Source of the DNA: Vicia villosa
Lineage: Eukaryota; Streptophyta; Magnoliopsida; Fabales; Fabaceae
NCBI RefSeq assembly: GCF_029867415.1
Contig: NW_026705190.1
Coordinates: forward strand, 558,001-622,000
Reading direction: 5' to 3'
Length of the DNA stretch: 64,000 nt
Part shown: positions 33,241-44,862 of the stretch, in pieces
Layout of the letters: each line of letters opens with the position of its first letter
Position numbering within the stretch: the first letter of the stretch is position 1
Translations under genes and position numbers: made by a program
Notes under the pieces: generated by a model
Told to the model about the DNA's origin: nothing
Seen by the model: the letters and a program-made list of their open reading frames with translations, nothing else
Databases searched by the model: none

Positions 33241-34246
33241 GTTTGGGATTCTCCTTTTGAAGTTTTGGACACTCATTCTTGTAATGTCCAGGCTCATTGC
33301 ACTCATAGCAGACAGCCTTCTTCTTGTCAGATCTTCTGTCACCAGAAGATTCTCCTCGTTCAAATCTCTTTGAACTTCTGAAGCCTCTGAACTTCCTTTG
33401 CTTGCTCTTCCAGAGTTGGTTTACCCTTTTGGAGATCATAGACAGTTCATCTTCTTCTTCAGATTCTGATTCTTCAGGATCTTCTTCTCTAGCCTGAAAA
33501 ACGTTAGTACATTTTTTAACATTTGATTTTAACGCAATAGACTTACCTTTCTTCTGAGGCTCGTTTGCATCCAGCTCTATTTCATGGCTTCTCAAGGCAC
33601 TGATAAGCTCTTCCAAAGAAACTTCATTCAGATTCTTGGCAATCTTGATTGCAGTCACCATTGGACCCCATCTTCTGGGTAAGCTTCTGATGATCTTCTT
33701 TATATGATCAGCCTTGGTGTAGCCTTTATCCAGAACTCTCAATCCAGCAGTTAGAGTTTGAAATCTTGAGAACATCTTCTCAATATCTTCATCATCCTCC
33801 ATCTTGAAGGCTTCATATTTCTGGATTAGAGCAAGAGCTTTAGTCTCTTTGACTTGAGCATTTCCCTCATGGGTCATTTTCAATGACTCATATATATCAT
33901 AGGCAGTTTCCCTGTTAGATATCTTCTCATACTCAGCATGAGAGATAGCATTCAGCAAAACAGTCCTACATTTATGATGATTCTTGGAAAGCTTCTTCTG
34001 ATCATCATCCATTTCTTGCCTCGTAAGCCTTACGCCACTAGCTTTCACTGGATGTTTGTAACCATCCATCAGAAGATCCCATAGTTCACCATCTAGACCA
34101 AGAAAGTAACTTTCCAATTTATCTTTCCAGTATTCAAAGTTTTCACCATCAAATACTGGTGGTCTAGTATAACCATTGTTACCATTGTATTGCTCAGAAG
34201 AGCCACATGTAGATGCAGGTGGATTTGTTGGAATTTCACCAGCCAT
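33241..34246 (-). pseudogene. Copia gag fragment of element D
   Basis: Open frame from ATG at 34246 of about 335 codons, ending in chimeric codons from antisense element C gag (to 33206). It shows the copia gag layout: YWKDKLESYFLGLD near residue 40, a UBN2-type helical region (HAEYEKISNRETAYDIYESL, KMEDDEDIEKMFSRF), an acidic segment, then a CCHC zinc knuckle CYECNEPGHYKNEC. SIRE gag should continue beyond the knuckle; here it is cut off. Gag forms the particle and binds RNA. Confidence 0.85.
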
Positions 34247-34318
34247 CCTTTACTGAAGCGTTTTTCTCTTCCTGAATCATTTCTAAACACAGTTAAGTGC
34301 TTGCGCCTTAGAACCGGC

Positions 34319-34330
34319 GCTCTGATGCCA
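34319..34330 (-). other. Primer binding site of element D
   Basis: The minus strand reads TGGCATCAGAGC, one base off the common initiator-Met PBS TGGTATCAGAGC, three bases after the LTR end. Confidence 0.75.
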
Positions 34331-34332
34331 AT

Positions 34333-35547
34333 TGAAGGATAGAAAAACACTTAGAAAGGGGGGGTTTGAATAAGTGTAGTCTAAAAACTTGAACGATAAA
34401 AACAATTTGCACAGTTATTTTTATTCTGGTTCGTTGTTAACTAAACTACTCCAGTCCACCCCCACGGAGTGATTTACCTCACCTGAGGATTTAATCCACT
34501 AATCGCAACAGATTACAATGGTTTTCCACTTAGCCCACGACTAAGTCTTCTAGAGTCTCCTGATCACAACCTGATCACTCTAGGAACAAATGCCTAGACA
34601 CAAGCTAAGACTTTCTTAGAGTATCCTGACCACCACGTGATCACTCTAATTACAACTGCTTAGACACAAGCTAAGACTTCCTAGAGTATCCTGATCAACA
34701 CTTGATCACTCTAGTTACTTACAAATTAATGTAATCAATTCTAAGAGTATTACAATTGCTTCTGAAAAGCTATAATCACAACAATGATATTTCTCTTAAC
34801 GTTTAAGCTTAATCTCACTAAAATATTACAACAGCTATGTAGTGAGCTTTGATGAAGATGAAGTTTCTGAGCTTTGAGTTGAACAGCGTTTCAGCAAGTT
34901 TTTCAGAATAAGTTCGTTCAGAATTGGTTAACCTTGCTTCTCATCAGAACTTCATATTTATAGGCACTTGAGAAGATGACCGTTGGGAGCATTTAATGCT
35001 TTGCATATTCCGTACAGCATTGCATTTAATGTTTCACACTTTTGTCAACTACCTCGAGCCTTGTTCACGTTGTGTCTACTGACGTTGCCTTTAATAGCTT
35101 TTAACGTTCCTTTTGTCAGTCAGCGTAGCCTGCCACTTGTACTTGCTTCTGATCTGATGTTTGTGTATACAACGTTTGAATATCATCAGAGTCAAACAGC
35201 TTGGTGCAGAGCATCTTCTTGTCTTCTGACCTTGAAGTGCTTCTGAGCGTGATACCATGAGAACTTCAGTGCTTCTGCTTCTGAACTCAAGTTCTTCTGA
35301 TGCTTCCATAGACCCATGTTCTGATTCTGCTTTGACCATCTTCTGATGTCTTGCCAGACCATGTTCTGATGTTGCATGCTGAACCTTCTGAGTCAAAGCT
35401 TCTGAGCGCTGATTTGTGCATACTCTTTATATATTTCCTGAAAGGGAAATTGCAATGTATTAGAGTACCACATTATCTCACACAAAATTCATATCCTTGT
35501 TATCATCAAAACTAAGAATATTGATCAGAACAAATCTTGTTCTAACA
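34333..35547 (-). repeat. 5' LTR of element D
   Basis: 1215 bp, plus-strand ends TGAAGGATAG...TTCTAACA. It contains short repeats of CTAAGACTTCCTAGAGTATCCTGA type at 34540-34720. No gene is supported inside it. Confidence 0.8.
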
Positions 35548-35880
35548 CCTTTCTAGGTAGTTTTGTTTAAAACGTCTCACGGCCTTTATAGGAACCTTTC
35601 GAGGTAGTTTTGTTTAAAACATATCGTGCCCTTTATAGGAATCTTTCTAGGTAGTTTTGTTTAAAACGTTTCATGCCCTTTATAGGAACCTTTCTAGGTA
35701 GTTTTGTTTAGAACGTATCGTATCATTCCCGAGAACCTTTCTAGGATAGTCTTGTTTAAGACGTACCATAACCTGTCTAGGTAGTCCTGTTTAAGACGTT
35801 TCACATCCATTTAGGAGCCTCTCTAGGTGAATCTTGTTTAAGATATATCATGCCTTTCTAGGTAGCCTTCTTTAAATATT
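35548..35880 (+). repeat. Approximately 52-bp tandem repeat in tail of element C
   Basis: About seven diverged units with CTTTCTAGGTAGTTTTGTTT and AAAACGT(A/T)TC. The tract lies between the lost pol and the PPT, the same position as the repeat tracts of A. Confidence 0.85.
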
Positions 35881-36244
35881 TATCCAATCTTTCCTTAGAC
35901 ATACCTTGTTCTTTTAAAGAACTCCGTGGTTAGTCTTCTCCAAGACATTCTTCCTAAGCTTTGTTCAAAGCCTAAGCTTCTTCGCATCATCCTTTGATAT
36001 ACCCTATTCAAGAACCTCTTCAGGTGGTCTTATGTAAGACATTACTTCCTCTCTCCTCAGATATAATCAAATGATCCAGGTCTGAAAAGCATATGCTTTA
36101 GACAAGTACCCTACCAGGAAAATAGGTGGCATCTATAAGCCCATCTCCCACAGAACTCCTTCCCTACGCAAGCAAATTTCAGGGCATTTCAGTGTCCAAT
36201 CATCTTCTACCTCTTCAGGTTCAAGAAGATTGAACAGGGGCAGC
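35881..36244 (+). other. 3' tail and polypurine tract of element C
   Basis: Non-coding. It ends in GAACAGGGGCAGC directly before the LTR start TGTCATACCCC at 36245. Confidence 0.75.
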
Positions 36245-37412
36245 TGTCATACCCCAAAATTTGCCTTCCATATTCCATTCACAATGATTCAAAGCTCAAG
36301 AGATTTGTCCAGTCAATCTCCTGAGCAAGAGCCTCCTAAAGCTAGGGTTTTGATACTCTCCTGAGAGAATTAGCAAAACAAGGTCTCTGATGAAGTTCTC
36401 CATGACCCATAATGATCTAATATAACTCCATGACAAAAGTCAAGGCACCACTCCAAAGGTTACCTACTCAAACAAGTCCAAGATCTACAGTCAACTGATC
36501 CTAATCTAAAAGTCAAAGCAGGATCCAAGCCTCTGATCATTGATCAAACATCAAGTGAATTAAAGTGTATCCATCATTTGATCAAAGATTTATCATGATT
36601 CCATTAATAGAAACTCAGGGATGAACAAATACAAAAAGGTTCAAATTAGGGTTTCTTTAGGAGAAAGTCAACCCAACTTTGACTGGGCATAACTTCCACA
36701 TGGAACATCAAAAATTCCCCACTCAAAGCCTATTTTGAAGGAAATTGGATTCTCTACAATTATGTCTCTCACAAGCCAGGGCTAGAAATGCTTCATTTGA
36801 GAGGTATGATGCAAAAGATTACAGGTCATTTTCAAGCATCCTTCAAAAGCAGTTTTTGTCAAAGAGAATATGATCAAGATAAAATCTCCAAATGAAAAAT
36901 ATGTTCCAAAGTGGCTTGTAGAGGACACTTTGAGGTTTCCAAAAAGTACTAGAACTCCCTCATAGCTTAAAAATTAAGTGAGATATGCTTGATCAAAGTT
37001 GGGTGATTTTGGAGGACCAAATATGAAAAAAGAAGGTTCAAATTGAGAAACTTTGCAAATGGGCCTATGGTTTTATGATACAAACTTGGTCCACAAGTCA
37101 CTAGCATGCCCAAAACAAAAAGCCACGAAATTTAACATATTATTTGATTTAATATAATTTTTAATTTTATTTTAATGATTTAATTAAGTAAAAAAATCAA
37201 ATATTATGTTAAAATATTCACATAGGCCAATTCCAATCAACATTAATGGCAAAATATATTACAATTTTCGTGCATAATCAAATGGGAAAAGATTGATACA
37301 AATTTGGCCAAAATAGCAAGTTCCCATGGAAGAATAAAATCAAATTTTTTCAAGATTGGCAAGATTGGATTTAAGGGCTTTGTGGCATTATTTCTGACCT
37401 AATCTCGTCCTC

Positions 37413-37420
37413 TATAAGTA
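37413..37420 (+). promoter_or_regulatory. Putative TATA box, LTR of element C
   Basis: CCTCTATAAGTATAG in the LTR, at a position corresponding to TATAAAAG at 54750 in the LTR of F. Confidence 0.5.
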
Positions 37421-38122
37421 TAGAATCCAAAGCACATGAATAGGGGTTGGAAACATTCTGCAGAAGCGCACATTCAGAGCTCAAATTTTCACCAAGAAAG
37501 TGAGTTTCGGTTTTGAAGAGCTAAGGTGTTTCAAGGAGGTTTGAGGATTGCAAAAGGTTCACAGGATCATTCTGAAGCTGTGTGGATTATTGCTCTACAT
37601 CAATAACCCCAGATAATCCTCCAATTAGCCGTGGTATGTAATTTCTAAAACATGGTCGATTAGCATGATTCATACTCTATTATTAGTAATTGATTGCATG
37701 TTTTGATTGATAATGATGTCCTGAATGTTTCTGGATTTCTTGCTTTGAGTTTTGGTGTGTGAATCATATTCGGCCATTGGAGGCCGAATTAGGGTTCTTG
37801 ATTTTTATTTGGGGGTTTTCACTAGGGTTAAAATTAGGATAAAACAAGGCCAGCATTAGGATTGTATGGTTTAAACAAAGAGAATCAGGGGGTCGCGCCA
37901 TATTTATTTGTGCATATATGCTATTCGCTATTTTTTCCAGTTTGTGTTTGCTACGAAAAGTCCCTAGCCAAATCGTAGCTAAAAGTGCAGGATTTACATG
38001 CCCAGAGGTGGAAGACGATGAGCTGTCATAGTCTGGTTCGCCAGTTTAAAAATTGGCGCGCGTTTCCTATGACGTGTCTTGATTTAATATGTATTGTTTT
38101 AAACGCGTGTGTTAAACAGATT

Positions 38123-38197
38123 GCTGGTTTAGTTGAGTTGGTTGGCAAGCGCGTATGTGAGGGTGAGGTCGCAGGTTCGAGCCTCCCCTCCAACCTT
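38123..38197 (+). other. Degenerate tRNA-like sequence in LTR of element C
   Basis: TAGTTGAGTTGG (A-box-like) and GGTTCGAGCCT (B-box-like) at tRNA-like spacing, in the sense strand about 0.7 kb downstream of the LTR TATA. Pairing of the acceptor and T stems is incomplete, so a working tRNA is unlikely. Confidence 0.55.
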
Positions 38198-38679
38198 ATT
38201 TTTGATAAAACGTTTAGACCCTTGATCCCATGCTTTACCAGTCAGATAACCCACTATGCACCCTCAATATCCAGCCCTTCAAATACCACTCATGATGATC
38301 TATCGCACCCAGTCGCAAGACTATACTATATACCCTAATAACAACCTTATTAAATCAAAACCCTAAATAACTAAATAAATTTCAATTAATATATATTTAT
38401 TTTAATTAATTCTTTTATATTTAATTATATAATAATTATTTTTGTAAATTAAAAATATATATGTTATTATTATTAAAATTATAATCTGTTGTTCTTGCCG
38501 ATTAAATCGATTAATCGCTATGGTCAACAATAATTTTAATTAAAATGCTATTTATTTAAAATAAAATTTAGTTTCTATTCAGTTAAATGGTTGCAACTAT
38601 TTTATTAGTTGTGATGATTAACCGTTCTTTTTCTCTCGCTTTAATTTGTTATTCTTTTTAATCGAATCGATCGATTATG

Positions 38680-38684
38680 AGGGG
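38680..38684. repeat. Target-site duplication AGGGG, left of element E
   Basis: Repeated at 43375-43379. Confidence 0.93.
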
Positions 38685-39766
38685 TGATCCGCTGTCGCGC
38701 GCGGATCAAAAACGAGTAGTTTTCAAAAACGTAATATAGCGACAATGACTCGAGTCGTATCACAAGGATTCTTGTTTTGTTATTAACTAATATAGATAAA
38801 ATTGGGGTTTATGGTTTTAGATCGATTTATGAACAATAGAGCAAATAAGAGATTAAAATAAGTGATTATAAAATAAGCTAAACGGCTAATCCTACTGATT
38901 CGGGTTCCGACTTATCATCGGTTATAATAACACCAATCCCTAAACGGCTTCGATCCTATTCGATTATGAGATTAATCAGACAAGCGCTTATCAAAATCAT
39001 ACGAGTTATGTTCCTGTTTACCGAATTAAGCAAACGGTTAAGAATATGACGAGTTAACGAATTAAGCAAACGATAACACGCAATTAAATTTAGGAACATG
39101 CATACAATCGAATTTAATCAATTCTATCCTATGAACAACAATCGAATTAAGCAAACAATTGTAATCAAATTAAGCAAATGATTTCATAGAAAAGAACTGA
39201 ACAGAAATCGAATTTAAATTAGTATTAGAATAACCTCAAAGCAACGGAACCCATAAGCAGCAGGATTTGCCTTCGGGAATTAGTTCTTCATTCTAATCAT
39301 GAAACCAAAAGTAAAATTTGTGGCAAAAAAGGTCTCTCTTATTCTAGCGGCTGCCAACCCTTATAAAACAAAATAAGGTTTTCTTCTCTACTAACTCAAA
39401 CTGGGTCAAAAACATAACCCAAGCCCATAAACTAATGATCCAAAACTAAATAAAACTAATGCTGCAGCTTCAAACGAAATTCTGGAAAATATGCGCTCCG
39501 AATCTGACTTTGACTCCAACACGAAAGTTGTAGCTCTTTCTCTTAGCTTTCCGGCGATTATTAGAACGCCTCAATCGGATTCCCGGAGCTCCACTTATGA
39601 TCATTTTAGTGCAGACTGCTAATGCTGAAAATTAAGTGCGAAAATCAAATAAAGGCAAAAATAAACTAAATTATAAAAACACATTAAAATAGAAAAATAA
39701 CCAAGGTAAAGTAAAGAAATGCCTAAGTAAAAAAATAGGAGAATGTGCATAAATATGCACTGATCA
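38685..39766 (-). repeat. 3' LTR of element E
   Basis: Starts TGATCCGCTGTCG and ends GCACTGATCA. It is identical or nearly so to 42289-43374 except in its first 130 bases. Confidence 0.93.
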
Positions 39767-39782
39767 AATTCCCCCACACTTG
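39767..39782 (-). other. Polypurine tract of element E
   Basis: Plus AATTCCCCCACAC next to the LTR end; minus GTGTGGGGGAATT. Confidence 0.8.
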
Positions 39783-40650
39783 AACTTTTGCACTCCGAGC
39801 AAAATTAAAAACAAAACAAAGAAAACACAAATACATCAACAGTTACTCGTCCTAGGCTACAAATCTTATTCGGGTAAGTTTGCATCGACATGTACTAATC
39901 TTGCATATTAAGGACATCATAAGAACACTAACCACAGTTATGCAGACATAAGCCTCCTAAATACACAAACCAATTCAAATCATGTTATTATACCATAGCC
40001 TAACTTACTCATCCTTTTTGCTCTTTTTCATTCAGGCGCAATCACATTAAGCCCGTTATCTCCACACACTTATAGCAAGACGACCGGTTAGTGACTCTGA
40101 TCCTTTTCTGCACGGGGTTCTGGTACTTACGTGGCATAACCCTTTGTTTACTCAGATGTAGTTGCGGGGGATCGGACCATAATCCTCCCTACCAAGTTCA
40201 GCACCAGAAACCGCTGAACCAACTAACAAAGAGTTTTGAAATCTTTTTTTTTTTAAGGTTCCACAACCATTGAGTTTTGAAATCTTTTTTCCTTTTTTTT
40301 CTTTTTTGGAACATTCACTTATATTCATCGGCTTCCCTGCGTAAAGTGTGTGAGAGATGGTGCCGACTGCTGAAATAAACTACTCAAGAGCTTTCAGAGA
40401 ATGAGAATTTAAGGCTAAAACATAATAAAAAATTAAAATCAATTTCCATATGCATGAGACTTACGGTGTTAAAACGATACCAATCTTGTGAATTTTTCCC
40501 AAGTCTCCGCAAACTCGACTCAAATCAGTCTATAGCCCAAAACTTTCAAAAAGATGTTTTTTTTTTAAGAACGAAAACAAAGGAAAAAAACAAAAACAAA
40601 ATAAAGAAAATAAATTACTCCCTCCCCCACACTTAAAACATGCATTGTCC

Positions 40651-41850
40651 TCAATGAAAGAACATAAATATAAAATAAGAGTGAGAGAAAGGAAAGAACA
40701 CACCCGAGGGGTTAAGGTGGAATGTAGCTTTCATGTCTGGTGGTTTTGGTGGAGGCCTTTCTGCACTACGAACACATGAAACAGGAAAAAGTAAATAGCA
40801 AGTGAACTTGGATATTAGTAAAAAATCTGGTGGCTTAGGAGGAATAGTCTGCACATATGGTAAACCTGCAATAACCAAAGTATGAAAAATAGAAAATCCA
40901 CATTTAGCTTGTGAGTCAGATAAAATAGGTGGAAGAGATGCACAAATGGTGAAAGATAACTCCATGTTGTGTGGCTTAATTAGAATTTCCACCCAAAAAA
41001 ATTCCGCTATGGACAATGGTTGCTTATGGCAAAAATCCACATTTTTTGTGTCAAATTCAAGAGTTGTTGAATTTGCTAGAATTTCTGCACAAGTGGTTGT
41101 CAGCATCAAACTATCTTCACCTAAAATGGTTGCACTGATCTCAAGACAAACATTACAAACACCACATTCACAAGCAAAAATTTCAAGAGAGTTATCTACT
41201 TCAAGAGAAGTATATAATTCATCCAAATCATATTTCAATAAATTTTGTGGCATAATCTCTTTCATGCATTCACTTGAATTTTTGTTTCTTTCTATGAGTT
41301 CATCATATGAAACAAACACTGTTTTAATGGGCTCACCTGGAAATTCATCAAGACTGGTATCACATCGTGTTAACTCTAATGATGCAACAGGTTGTACATC
41401 ATCATGAAACATCACGTTCTCTTGAATTTGATGGACACCTGAGATTATTTGTTCACCTTGGACTTTTTTAACTGGAAATATAGATTGCATATGTTGTTGA
41501 AATTGCAAATTATATTCAGTCATTCTCTTATTATTTTCAGCCATTTCCTTAATAATTTCTTCCAAATATGATTGTGTGTCAGCTTTCAATGATGCATTTT
41601 GTTGAAATTGTTGATATGGCCAAATAGGCTGTTCTTCAATGTATGAGTATTGTCCTTGAAGATCACCTACCATTTGGGCCTCACCATAAAAATTAGTATC
41701 TAACAACATAGGACATGCATCATTACCATGAAAATTTGAAGAACAAATATTACAAATCACAAGTGGAATATGATTTTGATAGCACGATTGATGTTCTCTT
41801 GCTTCCATCAAATTAATAAGATAAGCCAACTGATCAAATGAGTCTCCCAT
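40651..41850 (-). CDS. Gag-like protein of element E
   Basis: 399 codons, intact. A Cys/His cluster (CNICSSNFHGNDACP, residues about 33-47) resembles the zinc region of Athila-type Gag. Residues about 90-130 form a probable amphipathic helix (EEIIKEMAENNKRMTEY). The middle is acidic and Cys-containing (CECGVCNVCLE), and the C-terminal part is Pro-rich (LPPILSDS, PPKPPDF). The N-terminal capsid-like part of a full Gag is not obvious, so this is probably a Gag C-terminal half or a diverged Gag. It sits just downstream of the 5' LTR. Function is inferred only from position and the Cys cluster. Confidence 0.7.
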   Translation of the reverse strand: MGDSFDQLAYLINLMEAREHQSCYQNHIPLVICNICSSNFHGNDACPMLLDTNFYGEAQMVGDLQGQYSYIEEQPIWPYQQFQQNASLKADTQSYLEEIIKEMAENNKRMTEYNLQFQQHMQSIFPVKKVQGEQIISGVHQIQENVMFHDDVQPVASLELTRCDTSLDEFPGEPIKTVFVSYDELIERNKNSSECMKEIMPQNLLKYDLDELYTSLEVDNSLEIFACECGVCNVCLEISATILGEDSLMLTTTCAEILANSTTLEFDTKNVDFCHKQPLSIAEFFWVEILIKPHNMELSFTICASLPPILSDSQAKCGFSIFHTLVIAGLPYVQTIPPKPPDFLLISKFTCYLLFPVSCVRSAERPPPKPPDMKATFHLNPSGVFFPFSHSYFIFMFFH

Positions 41851-42265
41851 TTTTTTTATACGAAAAAAACAAATATGATTAAAATAAATTCAAAAAATAC
41901 AAAAGCACAAAATTTAATCTAATGAAGACAAATAAAAATTTTGAGAATTTTTTTGGAATTTTTTGACACTATGAAAACAGTAAAAAATTAATTAAAAATA
42001 GAAAAAAGAGGAATTTGCGATTTTTAGGGTCGAAATTTTTTAGAATTCTATTCTAAATGAGTACTGTTCCTCGATTTTTTTCTGATTTTCTGGAAAAAAA
42101 ATCGGAGCAAATTGAAACAGTAGGTTTCAAAACTTACCCGATATGCTGGAAAACTTATCACTGTACTGCAACCGGTATTGCAACCCTGAAAATCAACAAA
42201 CACAAAAAAAAAAAACAAGCAAAAACACTAAACCTATGACTCTAATATCAGTTAATAACAACAAG

Positions 42266-42285
42266 AATCCCCGGCAACGGCGCCA
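42266..42285 (-). other. Primer binding site of element E
   Basis: The minus strand reads TGGCGCCGTTGCCGGGGATT, the PBS typical of Athila elements (tRNA-Asp type, from memory), three bases from the LTR. Confidence 0.88.
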
Positions 42286-42288
42286 ATT

Positions 42289-43374
42289 TGATCCGCTGTC
42301 GCGCACGGATCAAAAACGAGTATTTTGAAAATATAGTGTAACGGTAACGACAACTCGGATATCGTTCTCACAAGGATTCTTGTTTCGTTACTAACTGATA
42401 TAAATGAAATTGGGGTTTATGGTTTTAGATCGATTTATGAACAATAGAGCAAATAAGAGATTAAAATAAGTGATTATAAAATAAGCTAAACGGCTAATCC
42501 TACTGATTCGGGTTCCGACTTATCATCGGTTATAATAACACCAATCCCTAAACGGCTTCGATCCTATTCGATTATGAGATTAATCAGACAAGCGCTTATC
42601 AAAATCATACGAGTTATGTTCCTGTTTACCGAATTAAGCAAACGGTTAAGAATATGACGAGTTAACGAATTAAGCAAACGATAACACGCAATTAAATTTA
42701 GGAACATGCATACAATCGAATTTAATCAATTCTATCCTATGAACAACAATCGAATTAAGCAAACAATTGTAATCAAATTAAGCAAATGATTTCATAGAAA
42801 AGAACTGAACAGAAATCGAATTTAAATTAGTATTAGAATAACCTCAAAGCAACGGAACCCATAAGCAGCAGGATTTGCCTTCGGGAATTAGTTCTTCATT
42901 CTAATCATGAAACCAAAAGTAAAATTTGTGGCAAAAAAGGTCTCTCTTATTCTAGCGGCTGCCAACCCTTATAAAACAAAATAAGGTTTTCTTCTCTACT
43001 AACTCAAACTGGGTCAAAAACATAACCCAAGCCCATAAACTAATGATCCAAAACTAAATAAAACTAATGCTGCAGCTTCAAACGAAATTCTGGAAAATAT
43101 GCGCTCCGAATCTGACTTTGACTCCAACACGAAAGTTGTAGCTCTTTCTCTTAGCTTTCCGGCGATTATTAGAACGCCTCAATCGGATTCCCGGAGCTCC
43201 ACTTATGATCATTTTAGTGCAGACTGCTAATGCTGAAAATTAAGTGCGAAAATCAAATAAAGGCAAAAATAAACTAAATTATAAAAACACATTAAAATAG
43301 AAAAATAACCAAGGTAAAGTAAAGAAATGCCTAAGTAAAAATATAGGAGAATGTGCATAAATATGCACTGATCA
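42289..43374 (-). repeat. 5' LTR of element E
   Basis: 1086 bp, TGATCCGC...GCACTGATCA. The TSD AGGGG follows at 43375-43379. Confidence 0.93.
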
Positions 43375-43379
43375 AGGGG
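43375..43379. repeat. Target-site duplication AGGGG, right of element E
   Basis: Duplicate of 38680-38684. The LTR of C resumes after it. Confidence 0.93.
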
Positions 43380-44055
43380 TAACAATACAAATAAAATTCA
43401 TAAAAATAATTAAAAAATACTATTATTCGTTATTAGTGATAATCAAATCAATTGATTAAAATTGGTAACGATCAAATTATTAATCTTTTAACTATGGTAA
43501 TTGAATTAATCGATTGTTGCGGTTAATAGTGCAAAATTAAATCAGGGTTGTACGCCCAAACCTCAAAACACTTTTCAAACCTTTCAAAACTTCAATATCA
43601 AACTATGGATTTTTATCCTAGGCAATTCAGAATGCCTTCCAAACCACAATTTCAAACTACGATAGGCTACTCAAAAGCCTTCAAACCATCTCAAATCAAA
43701 TTTCAATTCTAAGGGCGTACAACCCTCCCCCGAACTACGTAGACTCTGATCCTCCATAAGGAGGTACGTAGGCACTTGGCAACAAGGCGAGTCCCCTTCC
43801 CTCTAAATCTCATTTTTTCCCGTTTCGTTTCCCTCAATTATTTAACCCTCGAAAGCATAAACCTTACCTTAATACTCTTAGCCACAAAAATGTTAACCTT
43901 AGATTCAAAGCCATAGGAAAGGGTTGAGGGTGCCTAACACCTTCCCTCGACCTGAAATAGTATCTTACCCGATCTCTCAACTACGTAAGGTTTCCTATTC
44001 GCCTTGGTAGAATAGGTGGTGACTCTAAACTTCATTTTTAGGGCAGGTTGCTACA

Positions 44056-44846
44056 GAAGCGTGGCTTGGATTCTAGATATTGAATCGGAAAGCGGTGAAA
44101 CTTTGTGTTCACATGGTACCACATGCATTGAGTTACATTTATTACTTCGAGTCACATTATGTGCTATATGATTGTTTTTGTATTGATATGATTGCTTTGT
44201 GTGATAATTGATATATGGTGTATGAATGTATGTTTTGAGAAGAGTGATGAATTTTGAAATATATTCTCATTGTGTTTGCATTTCCATTATTATGTTTATC
44301 TATAATAATTTGAATTTTCACCCTTTTGTTTGAATGATGTTCATCGTGACATCGTGCAGGTTCCGACGAGTAGCGAGTTATCCGAGGAGCTTTAGTTTTG
44401 TCTTTGATTAGGTAGAGAGTCAAATGCTCTGGTCATGTAACACTTAAGAGGGTCTTTTGAACTCATGTTTTTAGATATTTTGGATGTTGTTATCTTATCT
44501 TATTTGATATGATATTTGGATATGTGTTGATGGCTATGTTGCCTATGGTTGGATTCATATGACATTTAATGGGATGATAATGTTATTATGATTTTGGTAG
44601 ATGATTATAGTATGGGATATAATCATTGAAATGTTTTTGAGTTATAATTCTTTTGCATGCGATATGCATAATTTATGAAAGCATGAGATTTCAAATTGTG
44701 CTATGAAATGATCAGGTGCATGTTTGTAAGATTGTTTTAGGTTTTCATTGTGATGAAAATAATATGTGACACCTCTTTGATTGTATGCATACTTTACTCT
44801 GTTTGAATAATATATTTATATTTGGGGTTAGAAAAGGGGTGTTACA
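44056..44846 (+). repeat. Truncated 5' LTR of a Tekay-type chromovirus (element G)
   Basis: AT-rich LTR ending GGGGTGTTACA at 44846, followed after four bases by a Met-type PBS. The left part was displaced when element C inserted at 44055/44056. Confidence 0.75.
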
Positions 44847-44850
44847 TTAG

Positions 44851-44862
44851 TGGTATCAGAGC
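44851..44862 (+). other. Primer binding site of element G
   Basis: TGGTATCAGAGC, the common initiator-Met PBS. Confidence 0.85.

Larger units (their letters stand above)
33241..35547 (-). mobile_element. Element D: truncated SIRE/Maximus-like Ty1/copia element
   Basis: Minus-strand fragment comprising a 5' LTR (34333-35547), PBS (34319-34330) and the gag N-terminal part (to about 33241). Its 3' portion, including pol and the second LTR, is missing. The LTR start (minus TGTTAGAACAAGATTTG) is typical of legume SIRE/Maximus elements. The left edge joins directly to element C gag, so the truncation and C's loss of pol are one event. Confidence 0.83.
38685..43374 (-). mobile_element. Element E: Athila-like non-autonomous LTR element (TR-GAG type)
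   Basis: 4690 bp with two LTRs of about 1085 bp, TSD AGGGG, an Athila-type PBS (TGGCGCCGTTGCCGGGGATT, minus) and PPT (minus GTGTGGGGGAATT). One gag-like ORF (40651-41850) is the only coding content and no pol is present. It is therefore a gag-only element needing pol from a relative. Confidence 0.9.
29580..44055 (+). mobile_element. Element C: broken Ogre/Tat-type element, right portion
   Basis: Plus-strand Tat element whose 5' LTR lies beyond the left window edge, displaced by A. Visible parts are the leader (29580-30032), ORF1 with one stop, gag truncated at about 33240, a copia fragment D, a tandem-repeat tail (35548-35880), a PPT (GGGGCAGC) and a 3' LTR (36245-44055) split by E. Protease and pol are missing. 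The right flank is a Tekay-type LTR. Confidence 0.88.
36245..44055 (+). repeat. 3' LTR of element C, split by element E
   Basis: Starts TGTCATACCCCAAAATTTGCC and ends GGTTGCTACA. The LTR proper is 36245-38684 plus 43380-44055, about 3.1 kb. It shares the phrases CAACTTTGACTGG and GGTGC(C)TAACACCTTCCCT with the F LTR. A TATA-like TATAAGTA lies at 37413 and a PBS-like TGGTGACTCT at 44017. Confidence 0.85.

Noticed and set aside
37985..38338. 117-codon ORF in LTR of C
   Set aside because: It overlaps the tRNA-like segment, has no domain and no composition signal of coding.
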